Assembly (NCBI GenBank): GCA_937867175.1
Contig: CALMKG010000203.1
Location: 1 to 42,433, forward strand
Direction: 5' to 3'
DNA length: 42,433 nucleotides
From: an uncultured Propionibacterium sp.
GTDB lineage: Bacteria; Actinomycetota; Actinomycetes; Propionibacteriales; Propionibacteriaceae
Shown here: piece after piece, positions 24,338-32,533 of the stretch
How positions within the stretch are numbered: position 1 is the stretch's first letter
Layout of the letters: each line of letters opens with the position of its first letter
Made by a program: the position numbers and the translations under genes
Notes under the pieces: model-generated
What the model was told of the DNA's origin: nothing
The model's input: the letters and a program-made list of their open reading frames with translations, nothing else
Database searches by the model: none

Positions 24338-27094
24338 ATGAACCCGGGGGACGACGCCAACCGCCTCGCCGCGGAGGCGCGTGCCCGCGTGTTGATCGAC
24401 CGACAGCTCACCGACGCGGGCTGGTCGGTGCAGGACAGCAGGTCGCTCAACCTGTTCGCGGCTCAAGGCGTCGCACGCCGCGAGGCCACAATGGCGACGG
24501 GGCACGGTCGAGCCGACTACCTGCTCTACGTCGATCAGAGGGTCGTCGGAGTGATCGAGGCCAAACCCGAGGGCACTCCCCTGTCGGGTGTCGAGTGGCA
24601 GTCCGCGATGTACGCCGAAGGGCTCCCCGCCGACGTCAGGCTCGCGGCACTGACCAAGGACGGGCGGCTGCCGTTCGTGTTCGAGGCCAGCGGCACCGAG
24701 ACCCACTTCACCAACGGTTTCGACCCCGACCCGCGAGCTCGGCGGGTCTTCAACTTCCCCAAGGCGGCCACCCTCGCCAAGACCCTGCGAGCGAAGGACG
24801 AGCCACATCCCACCTGGCGAGGCAAGGTCACCGCGATGCCGCCGCTGGACACCACTCCCCTACGGCCGGCGCAGATCGAGGCGATCAACGGCGTCGAGCA
24901 GAGTCTGCGCGAGCAGCGCTACGACCGGAGCCTGGTGCAGATGGCCACCGGCGCCGGCAAGACCTACGCGGCCGTGACCCTGTCCTACCGCCTGCTGAAG
25001 TTCGGCGGCTTCGACCGGATCCTGTTCCTCGTCGACCGCAACAACCTCGCCAAGCAGGCGTCTGCCGAGCTCGAGAACTACCGCACCCCCGACGACGGCC
25101 GCCGCTTCACCGAGCTCTACAACGTGAACCGGCTCAACCGCGGCCCAATGCCGGAGTCGACGGCCCTCGCGATCTCGACCATCCAGCGCGTCTTCAAGGC
25201 GCTGCGCAACGAGGAGGTTGGCGAGAGCGATGACCCCGAGTTGGACGGCTGGGTGCCCGAAGCCCCAGTGACCGTCGCCTACAACGCCGACATCCCGCCG
25301 GAGACGTTCGACCTGATCATCGTCGACGAGGCCCATCGCTCGATCTACGGCCAGTGGCGCGGCGTACTGGAGTACTTCGACGCCCATGTGGTCGGCCTCA
25401 CCGCGACCCCCGGCAAGCAGACGTTCGGCTTCTTCAAGCAGAACCTCGTCTCGGAGTACACCTACCCGCAGTCAGTGGCCGACAACGTGAACGTCGACTT
25501 CGACATCTACCGGATCAACACCCAGATCAGCGAGCAGGGCTCGACGATCGAGGCCGGGACGGTCGTCCCCAAGGTCGACCGACGCACCCGCGCCCAGCGC
25601 TACGAAGCGCTGGACGAGGACCTCGAGTACACCAGCGGCCAGCTCGACCGCGCGGTGACCGCGACCGACCAGATCCGCACCGTGCTGGAGACCTTCCGGG
25701 ACAAGCTCTTCACCGAGATCTTCCCGGGCCGGTCGACGGTGCCGAAGACTCTGATCTTCGCCAAGGACGACGCCCACGCCGAGGAGATCGTCACCCAGGT
25801 GCGCGAGGTGTTCGGCAAGGGCAACGACTTCGCCGCGAAGATCACCTATACCGCGCGCAACGCAGATCAGCAGCTCGCCGCCTTCCGCACCAGCCCGGCG
25901 CTGCGGATCGCGGTCACCGTGGACATGATCGCCACCGGAACTGACGTCAAGCCGCTGGAGTGCGTCTTCTTCATGCGCGACGTGCGCTCGCCGCAGTACT
26001 TCGAGCAGATGAAGGGCCGTGGCGCACGCACCATCCCGTCAGCCGACTTCCAGGCAGTCACCCCGGACGCCAAGCAGAAGACCCGCTTCGTGCTCATCGA
26101 CGCGATCGGGGTCACCGAGCACGACTTCGTCGAGCCGCCGCTCAACCGCGAGAAGTCGGTGAGCCTTCAGAGCCTGCTGGAGAAGGCCGCCAACCTGACG
26201 ATCACCGAGGACGAGACTGCGACCCTGGCATCGCGGCTCGCCGCGCTCGAGCACCAGCTGACTCCAGAGGAGCGGGCCGAGCTCGACTCCGTCGCCGGCG
26301 GGTCGGTGCGGGAGGTGGTCCGCCACCTCGTCGACTCCGTCGACCCCGACCGTCAAGCCGAGGCGATCAAGGGTGCCGAGGACCCGGATGCGGTCCGTCA
26401 ACAGTTGATCATCGACGCCGTGAAGCCACTCGCATCGAACCCTGACTTGCGGGCCCGCATCCTTGAGCTCCGCCGCGCCCACGACCGGGTGGTTGACGAG
26501 GTCTCCGCCGACGTTCTGCTCGACGCGCACGGCGTGGTCGACACCGGCAAGGCAACGTCCGTCGTCGAGTCCTGGCGCGCCTACCTCGATGAGCACCGAG
26601 CAGAGATCACCGCCATCCAGCTCCTCACCGAAGCAAAGGAACGGCGAATCTCCTTCAGCGACATCAAAGAACTCGCCGACCGCATCGCCCGACCGCCCTA
26701 CAACTGGACGCCCGACGTCATCTGGAACGCGTACGTCGCCCTGGACCCGCAGTTCGCCGTTAAGTCCGACCACCACACGTTGACCGACCTCGTCTCATTG
26801 GTCCGCTTTGCCGTCGGGGTCGACAACAAGCTCGTCCCCTACGTCGACCGGGTCAAAGAGAGGTACGCCGCCTGGCTGGCCCAGCAGGAACAGGCCGGCG
26901 TGAGCTTCACGGCGTCAGAGCGATGGTGGCTCGACAACATGGTCACGGTGATCGCGAACTCCGCCGGCATCCGCACCGAAGACCTCGACGACGCCCCCTT
27001 CGTTGAGCGCGGCGGCACCGACGGCGCACTGCGGGACCTCGGCGACCGTGCCGCTGACCTCATAGACGAACTGAACTCGGAGCTCACTGCATGA
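24338..27094 (+). CDS. hsdR: type I restriction endonuclease, R subunit
   Basis: The 918-residue protein has an N-terminal PD-(D/E)xK nuclease (Asp60, Glu74, Lys76 in VVGVIEAKPEG), then an SF2 helicase motor with Walker A MATGAGKT (Lys208), DEAH box IIVDEAHRS, motif III GLTATPG and motif VI region MKGRGARTI. A C-terminal EcoEI_R-like domain ends with RPPYNWTPDVIWNAYVALD. The R subunit cleaves unmethylated DNA after ATP-driven translocation, in complex with HsdM and HsdS. GAGG precedes the ATG. Its stop overlaps the hsdS start as ATGA. All key motifs are intact, so the enzyme appears functional. It opens an operon whose last gene is hsdM, a less common order. Confidence 0.96.
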   Translation: MNPGDDANRLAAEARARVLIDRQLTDAGWSVQDSRSLNLFAAQGVARREATMATGHGRADYLLYVDQRVVGVIEAKPEGTPLSGVEWQSAMYAEGLPADVRLAALTKDGRLPFVFEASGTETHFTNGFDPDPRARRVFNFPKAATLAKTLRAKDEPHPTWRGKVTAMPPLDTTPLRPAQIEAINGVEQSLREQRYDRSLVQMATGAGKTYAAVTLSYRLLKFGGFDRILFLVDRNNLAKQASAELENYRTPDDGRRFTELYNVNRLNRGPMPESTALAISTIQRVFKALRNEEVGESDDPELDGWVPEAPVTVAYNADIPPETFDLIIVDEAHRSIYGQWRGVLEYFDAHVVGLTATPGKQTFGFFKQNLVSEYTYPQSVADNVNVDFDIYRINTQISEQGSTIEAGTVVPKVDRRTRAQRYEALDEDLEYTSGQLDRAVTATDQIRTVLETFRDKLFTEIFPGRSTVPKTLIFAKDDAHAEEIVTQVREVFGKGNDFAAKITYTARNADQQLAAFRTSPALRIAVTVDMIATGTDVKPLECVFFMRDVRSPQYFEQMKGRGARTIPSADFQAVTPDAKQKTRFVLIDAIGVTEHDFVEPPLNREKSVSLQSLLEKAANLTITEDETATLASRLAALEHQLTPEERAELDSVAGGSVREVVRHLVDSVDPDRQAEAIKGAEDPDAVRQQLIIDAVKPLASNPDLRARILELRRAHDRVVDEVSADVLLDAHGVVDTGKATSVVESWRAYLDEHRAEITAIQLLTEAKERRISFSDIKELADRIARPPYNWTPDVIWNAYVALDPQFAVKSDHHTLTDLVSLVRFAVGVDNKLVPYVDRVKERYAAWLAQQEQAGVSFTASERWWLDNMVTVIANSAGIRTEDLDDAPFVERGGTDGALRDLGDRAADLIDELNSELTA

Positions 27095-28302
27095 CGACTC
27101 CTATGGGCTGGGAGCGCAAGACGCTCGGCGAGCTCGGTCGGTACCTGAACGGGCGAGCCTTCAAGAAGCAGGAGTGGCGATCAACTGGGCGGCCGATCAT
27201 CCGTATTCAGAACCTCACCGGTTCGAGCGACACCTTCAACTTCTTCGAGGGCGAGGTAGATGATCGCTACGTCGTGCGGCCCGGTGACCTGTTGGTGTCG
27301 TGGGCTGCGACGTTGGGCTCCTACATCTGGACCGGGCCCGAGGCTGTACTGAACCAGCACATCTTCAAGGTCGAGTCGAACATCGACCTGAAGTTCCACA
27401 AGTACTTGCTCGACCACAAGCTCGACGAGCTGATGCGGCACACGCACGGATCGGGGATGGTCCATATCACCCGTGGGCGCTTCGACGCAGTGCCTGTCGA
27501 TACCCCAACCCTCGACGAGCAGCGCCGCATCGTCGACCTCCTCGAAGACCACCTCTCCCGCCTCGACGCTGCGAGCCGGGCAATCGAGAACTCGCTGGTC
27601 AGGCTCAAGGCGCTACGGGATTCGGCCCTGCTTTCGGTGGTCGCCGACGCGCAGCGAATTGGCCAGAGTGAGACCCACTCGCTCGGGGAGCTCGCAAGGG
27701 TAAGCAGCGGAATGACTCCGCTCAGGGGCAACAGGACCTTCTACGACGGCGGCACGATTCCGTGGATCACCAGCGGCGATCTTCACCAGGGTCTGATCAC
27801 GAAGCCAACGCAGTTCGTCACTCAGAGAGCTCTCGATGAAACCAGCCTCAAGGTCGTCCCCGCGGGCTCACTTCTCGTCGCCATGTACGGGGAAGGCAAG
27901 ACGCGGGGCACAGCGGCTGAACTCGGCCTTGAGGCCACGACGAATCAAGCATGTGCGGCCATCACCCTTCACGAGCCGGACCTGCGGGCCTGGGTTCGGT
28001 TGATCCTCGATGCGAACTACACGGGTCTCCGCAGGCTTGCCGCAGGGGGAGTTCAACCCAACCTGAACCTCTCGCTCGTCAAGGCGATCGGAGTTCCGGT
28101 TCCCCCTGCGGATACACGACGCATGCTGCTCTCCCGCATCACACGGATCGACGAGGCTCGGGAGCGGATGAAGGAGGAACTGCTGAGCGCTCAGCGCCAG
28201 GGCACGAGCTTGCGTAGAGCCCTCCTCAAGGCAGCGTTCTCCGGCCGCCTCACCGGCGTCGAGTCCGATCTGTCGGCGCCCGATGAGATGATCGGCGCGT
28301 GA
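27091..28302 (+). CDS. hsdS: type I restriction-modification specificity subunit
   Basis: The 403-residue protein has the two-fold layout of HsdS. Target-recognition domain 1 runs from WERKTLGELGRYLNG to about residue 150, with a first conserved helix (LDEQRRIVDLLEDHLSRLDA). Domain 2 starts at HSLGELARVSSGMTP, with a second helix near the C-terminus (LLSRITRIDEARERMKEELL) and the common ending SLRRALLKAAFSGRLTG. It determines the bipartite DNA target for both methylation and cleavage. Its start overlaps hsdR by 4 bases and its stop overlaps a small frame as GTGA. Confidence 0.95.
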   Translation: MTTPMGWERKTLGELGRYLNGRAFKKQEWRSTGRPIIRIQNLTGSSDTFNFFEGEVDDRYVVRPGDLLVSWAATLGSYIWTGPEAVLNQHIFKVESNIDLKFHKYLLDHKLDELMRHTHGSGMVHITRGRFDAVPVDTPTLDEQRRIVDLLEDHLSRLDAASRAIENSLVRLKALRDSALLSVVADAQRIGQSETHSLGELARVSSGMTPLRGNRTFYDGGTIPWITSGDLHQGLITKPTQFVTQRALDETSLKVVPAGSLLVAMYGEGKTRGTAAELGLEATTNQACAAITLHEPDLRAWVRLILDANYTGLRRLAAGGVQPNLNLSLVKAIGVPVPPADTRRMLLSRITRIDEARERMKEELLSAQRQGTSLRRALLKAAFSGRLTGVESDLSAPDEMIGA

Positions 28303-28457
28303 GTGGCAAGCAGATCAAGTCGTCCCTTGTGGACGGCACGCCGGGAGTGGACATCAGCCGAGGGCAACTTCGTCGACTGGGAAAGCAGGGGCATCGAGTA
28401 GGCGGCACAATGATCGGTCACACGGCAAACAGCATCCCCCAGCACCCAGAGAGGTGA
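28299..28457 (+). CDS. 52-residue protein linking hsdS and the next gene
   Basis: A GTG start at 28299 overlaps the hsdS stop as GTGA, and its own stop (28455-28457) overlaps the GTG of the next gene, again as GTGA. The peptide begins MSGKQIKSSLVDGTPGVDIS and is basic and polar, without a recognisable family. Overlaps of exactly this form at both ends are unlikely by chance and match the style of the operon, so I consider it a real coupled gene. Alternatively it is only a relay frame that carries ribosomes from hsdS to the next gene. Confidence 0.5.
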   Translation: MSGKQIKSSLVDGTPGVDISRGQLRRLGKQGHRVGGTMIGHTANSIPQHPER

Positions 28458-28828
28458 CCGGCATCTGCCCCATCACTTTCACCGGCAGCCTTTGCAAGGT
28501 GGGCCTCAACACGCACCGCCTGCAGGTGCAGGACGACGTGGGCCACCAGGTTGCCTTGCCGAGGGTGTCAAACGACGCCGAGGTGAGCCGGCTCATCGGC
28601 AACTACGTCATGGTGACCGGTGTCCCCGAGCGCGACGCACTTGGACGTCTCACCCACATCCATGACGCCGTCGTCGCCTCCGCTCCGGACCCGCTGGGCG
28701 GGAGCGCCGTGCCGGCGGCAGTGTCGCTTGACGAGATCCTCGGGACTGCCCCCGGTGTCGAGCCGGGAGGAATCGAGGGACTGACCGACGCGGAGTTCGA
28801 CTCGTTCCTCAAGGCGATGGGCCGCTGA
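28454..28828 (+). CDS. uncharacterised beta-rich protein between hsdS and hsdM
   Basis: The 124-residue protein has an N-terminal half built of short strands (ITFTGSLCKVGLNTHRLQVQ, GHQVALPRV, GNYVMVTGVPERDALGRLTH), giving an OB-fold or small barrel impression like the short 'VTG-ERDA-GR' domains found in some antitoxin-like and regulatory proteins. A flexible proline-rich linker and a C-terminal acidic helix (GLTDAEFDSFLKAMGR) follow. It starts with GTG in a GTGA overlap with the small frame, and its stop is one base before the hsdM ATG. Being inside the restriction-modification operon, it probably modulates or accompanies the HsdM/S complex, which is inference. Confidence 0.7.
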   Translation: MTGICPITFTGSLCKVGLNTHRLQVQDDVGHQVALPRVSNDAEVSRLIGNYVMVTGVPERDALGRLTHIHDAVVASAPDPLGGSAVPAAVSLDEILGTAPGVEPGGIEGLTDAEFDSFLKAMGR

Positions 28829-28829
28829 T

Positions 28830-30311
28830 ATGTCCGACTCACGCCGCCTCGTTGACAAGCTGTGGTCGTACTGCAACGTCCTGCGCGACGACGGCGTCGG
28901 CGTCATCGAATACACCGAGCAGCTGACCTACCTGCTGTTCCTCAAGATGGCGCACGAGCGAGCCACCCGGAGGCTGAACCCGCAGCAGATCGTGCCGCCC
29001 GAGTACTCGTGGCAGAAGCTCCTCGACGCCGAAGGCACCGAGCTGGAGATCACCTACACGCAGATTCTGGTTGGTCTTGCACAACAGCCGGGCACGCTCG
29101 GCACGATCTTCCGGAAGGCCCAGAACCGGATCCAGGATCCGGCCAAGCTCAAGCGACTCATCGTCGACCTCATCGACCAGGAGAACTGGTCCGCTTCCGG
29201 CACCGACCTCAAAGGCGACGCTTACGAGGAACTGCTCTCCAAGGGCGCTTCCGACAAGGGCTCCGGCGCCGGTCAGTACTTCACGCCCCGCGAGTTGATC
29301 CGGGCGATCGTCGACGTAATCGACCCCAAGCCCGCTGACACGGTCGTCGACCCTGCCTGCGGCACCGGCGGCTTCCTGCTGGTCGCCCACGAACACGCCT
29401 CCTGCGACGCCGCTAGCCTCACGCCGGTCGAGCGAGATCACCTCCGCGACGAGTTCGTCTCCGGATACGAGCTAGTCGACGGCACCGCACGGCTGGCCGC
29501 GATGAACCTGCTGCTGCACGGCATCGGAACGCCGAACGGCGACTCCCTGATCAACGTACGTGATTCTCTGATCGCCGACCCCGGTCAACGCTGGTCCGTG
29601 GTGCTAACGAACCCGCCCTTCGGCCGCAAGTCGTCGCTCACCATGGTCGGCGCGGACGGACGGGCCGTGCGCGAAGACCGCGACATCGAGCGCCAGGACT
29701 TCGTCGTGACGACGTCCAACAAGCAGCTCAACTTCCTCCAGCACATCATGACGATCCTCGACATCAACGGTCGCGCTGCGGTGGTCCTGCCCGACAACGT
29801 GCTGTTCGAGGGCGGGGCCGGCGAGACGCTGCGGCGCAAGTTGCTCGCGGACTTCGATCTGCACACGATGATCCGGCTCCCCACCGGCATCTGGTACGCA
29901 CCCGGGGTGAAGGCGAACGTGCTCTTCTTCGACAAGAAGCCGGCGGCCGAGCAGCCCTGGACCCAGAGGCTGTGGGTCTACGACTTCCGGACCAACAAGC
30001 ACTTCACTCTCAAGCAGAACCCGCTCCGCCGGGCAGACCTCGATGACTTCGTGACGTCGTACCTGTCCGGCAAGGACCGCACTGAGCGGGTGGAGTCCGA
30101 GCGTTGGAAGTCCTTCGAGTACGGCGACCTCGTTGCGCGTGACAAGGCCAACCTCGACATCACCTGGCTGCGGGACGAGTCGCTCGAGGACGCCGACAAC
30201 CTGCCGGCACCCGAGGTCATCGCCCGCGAGATCGTCGAGGACCTGACGGCTGCGCTCGCCGAGTTCGAGGCCGTCGCCTCCGCACTCGAAGCCTCCTCCG
30301 CCGACTCCTGA
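28830..30311 (+). CDS. hsdM: type I restriction-modification DNA methyltransferase, M subunit
   Basis: The 493-residue protein has an N-terminal helical HsdM domain (LVDKLWSYCNVLRDDGVGVI, YLLFLKMAHE), then the N6-adenine methyltransferase core. The SAM motif is DPACGTGGF starting at Asp174 and the catalytic motif is NPPFG starting at Asn261. GAGQYFTPRELIRAIV just before the SAM motif is also typical. The methyltransferase protects host sites with S-adenosylmethionine, guided by HsdS. The gene lies last in the operon, one base after the small beta-rich gene. Everything needed for function is present. Confidence 0.96.
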   Translation: MSDSRRLVDKLWSYCNVLRDDGVGVIEYTEQLTYLLFLKMAHERATRRLNPQQIVPPEYSWQKLLDAEGTELEITYTQILVGLAQQPGTLGTIFRKAQNRIQDPAKLKRLIVDLIDQENWSASGTDLKGDAYEELLSKGASDKGSGAGQYFTPRELIRAIVDVIDPKPADTVVDPACGTGGFLLVAHEHASCDAASLTPVERDHLRDEFVSGYELVDGTARLAAMNLLLHGIGTPNGDSLINVRDSLIADPGQRWSVVLTNPPFGRKSSLTMVGADGRAVREDRDIERQDFVVTTSNKQLNFLQHIMTILDINGRAAVVLPDNVLFEGGAGETLRRKLLADFDLHTMIRLPTGIWYAPGVKANVLFFDKKPAAEQPWTQRLWVYDFRTNKHFTLKQNPLRRADLDDFVTSYLSGKDRTERVESERWKSFEYGDLVARDKANLDITWLRDESLEDADNLPAPEVIAREIVEDLTAALAEFEAVASALEASSADS

Positions 30312-30355
30312 TCTTCTCACTCTTCCCGACCCCTCCGGCTGCGCCTTCATCTAGA

Positions 30356-31151
30356 CCGTTGGGTCTTCACGATGAACGCCGCCCTGCTCGCCCCCGGCGC
30401 GATCAAGACGCGGTACGTCAACATCAGATAGGTACTGCGAGCCCCCGTGACGGACCGGGTGATCGAATCCGCCCCGACCGACGGCGTACGCCTCCCCCGC
30501 GGCCGCCGCGCAGACGTCGCCATGTCGATCCCCACTCCGGAGGACGTGGGACAGCTCATGGCCGTGGCCGGCGAACGGTTCCACCCGTTCATCGCCCTCT
30601 GTGCCTTCGCTGGCTTGAGGCTGGGTGAGGCCGCCGGGGTCCGGCTCGGCGACGTCGGCTTCGCTCAAGGTGTCCCGCCAGGTGCAGCGCGTCAACGGCG
30701 GAGCGATCGACGTGCGGCCGCCGAAGTACGGGTCAGAGCGCGTTGTCTTCCTCGCCGAAGGCCTCGTCAACGTGCTCGCCGAACACGTCAGCACTCACGG
30801 CACCACGGGCCAGGACCGATGGCTCTTCGCCGGGGACGGCGACGACCCGCCGCATCAGAACACCGTCGGCTGCTGGTGGCGCAAGACGCTGCGCGACGCG
30901 GGCCTCTCGGGCATCAAGCTCCACGACCTGCGGCAATTCTACGCCTCAGGCCTCATCGCGGCCGGGTGCGACGTGGTGACCGTTCAGCGGTCGCTGGGCC
31001 ACGCGAAAGCGATTACGACCCTCAACACCTACGCCCACCTGTGGCCGACCGCCGAGGACCGCACGAGGAAGGCGGCGGAACGATCATGTCAGCGTCGCTC
31101 GGCGAGCCGGCTGGGGCCCTCGCCGAGGCGGCGGCAAGTGCGGGTGAGTGA
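30356..31151 (+). pseudogene. decayed tyrosine integrase, paralogous to the intact one
   Basis: The translation follows the intact integrase (21916-23031) from about its residue 115 to the end, beginning LLAPGAIKTRYVNIR. An in-frame TAG interrupts it near 30430, a frameshift near 30665 separates AGLRLGEAAGVRLGDVGF from SRQVQRVNGGAIDVRPPKY, and another frameshift near 31080 is needed to reach the ending SLGEPAGALAEAAASAGE. In the catalytic LHDLRQFYASG the conserved His is replaced by Gln. The N-terminal third is absent and hsdM ends only 44 bases upstream. It is a relic of an earlier integration event. Confidence 0.88.
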
Positions 31152-31497
31152 GCCGCACCCTCAGATCGCAGGTCTACATCGCAGGGTCGCTTCGTGTACG
31201 GCGCGGGTGGCGCGTCAAAGCGCCCAAGTAGACGGGGGTGGGTCCCGCCCAAGGTAGGGCTGGTCGACACGAACCCACAGACCTTGACTGCAGGAAAGAA
31301 GACCCTGCAATTTGACCTGCGCAGTCGCCACCCCGCTCCGGCGGGTCGCTACGCGCTTCCACCGCCGGCCCTCCCGTCCCCGGATCTCGAGGCCCCGACG
31401 TCGAACGTGTCGGCCCGCTGACAGCGTCGACCGGGCTGCTGCTCGTCGCGGTTACTCTGCGACGCCCCAGAATCAAGGCTTATCTGGCGGACGCCGA
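31152..31497. other. intergenic stretch behind the decayed integrase
   Basis: These 346 bases hold no credible gene. At 31311-31323 the sequence TTTGACCTGCGCA equals that at 42351-42363, 16 bases before the ychF attachment copy. The same TGACCTG word follows the intact integrase at 23051. It may be a worn arm-type site or the end of an older island. No ychF remnant follows it here. Confidence 0.4.
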
Positions 31498-32412
31498 TTA
31501 CCACGCCGGCGGAGGAAGGTGAGCTCCGACGGCGAGCTCGGTGACGCACTCCTGGATCCGGATCCTGTGTCCGTCAATGAGCCGCCCGTCGCTGTCTCGC
31601 AGAGCTCCTGGTGTCTTTAACTCGTATCTGAGCAGGCCGGAGATGGCGGAGGTCTCGTTGTAGATCTCCTTCAACAACTGGGCCGCCTCGTGTTGGAAGG
31701 TCCCGTAAGGACGGGTGACCAGATAGCCGGCGTCGTTGATGCCCTGGCTCAACAGCCGGCGAATACTGAGCATTGCCTCCTGCATGGCGTTCCAGTCCAG
31801 TTCGACCGGCCGCTTGTCGCGAATCGCGGGCCGTTCAAGGAACGGAATGATGACCGTCCGGAGTTCTTCCTCGTCCGGCCGCAGCAGGTGCGGACCGTGA
31901 ATGGATGCAAGGCCCTGGAACTCTCGGTCAAGATGCTCGAGAGCGGCCTCGTCGAGATTCTCGACCTCAAGTCGCTTCTCAAGGGCAATCCCACGGATCT
32001 CGATCGTCTGCTTCGGGGTCGAGATCTTCTTCCACCTCGTCACGTCGCGGTTGATCACGCACGTCATCCCGATTACCTCGACCGTCTGCACGGACTTCAG
32101 CCGGTTCTTCTTCGGATCGGCTAATTCTTTGGTGACGACCGCGACCGTCTTGTCGAACTTGGCCTTGTCAAGTTCCGCAGTCGCCTGTACGCCGTGGACG
32201 CCATCCGGAGACACGAGGTCGATGCCAGGGAAGTTGTTGCTCGACGCGTTGAGGTTCTTCCACCTCTGTCCCGTGATGGCCGTCATCGCTTCTGCAACAG
32301 CGGTCTCGGTGTACATCGAGATGTTCTGACCGTGCCTGTTGAGCGTCTTCACCTGAAACTCGATGATCGCGAGGTGTCGGAGGATGCGACGCTGTGTGTC
32401 GACTCTGTTCAT
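31498..32412 (-). CDS. SMEK-domain-like protein
   Basis: The 304-residue protein begins MNRVDTQRRILRHLAIIEFQ and continues with NISMYTETAVAEAMTAITGQ, RWKNLNASSNNFPGIDLVSP and GVHGVQATAELDKAKFDKTV. This follows the pattern I know from SMEK domains: helix, then an N-x-N...(A/G)IDL strand, then a QvT-type strand, reminiscent of PD-(D/E)xK-like folds. The middle and C-terminal parts are helical and unrecognised. SMEK proteins are found in mobile and defence regions, with no settled function. The gene is transcribed in the same direction as the S8 protease, 121 bases downstream of it, and could be part of the same defence unit or independent. Confidence 0.6.
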   Translation of the reverse strand: MNRVDTQRRILRHLAIIEFQVKTLNRHGQNISMYTETAVAEAMTAITGQRWKNLNASSNNFPGIDLVSPDGVHGVQATAELDKAKFDKTVAVVTKELADPKKNRLKSVQTVEVIGMTCVINRDVTRWKKISTPKQTIEIRGIALEKRLEVENLDEAALEHLDREFQGLASIHGPHLLRPDEEELRTVIIPFLERPAIRDKRPVELDWNAMQEAMLSIRRLLSQGINDAGYLVTRPYGTFQHEAAQLLKEIYNETSAISGLLRYELKTPGALRDSDGRLIDGHRIRIQECVTELAVGAHLPPPAW

Positions 32413-32533
32413 TCACACCGCCTCAGGACTTCGTACTGGGAACGCCGGCGACCCTATCCGCGCACCGCTCCGGCGGGGTGAGGATTCGTAGAATGCTCGC
32501 CTCGGATCCTGCTCAACCCCGAGCCATGATGCG

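Noticed and set aside
31561-31572. GGATCCGGATCC palindrome
   Set aside because: It lies inside the SMEK-like coding region and is a simple tandem of a common restriction site; there is no reason to call it regulatory.
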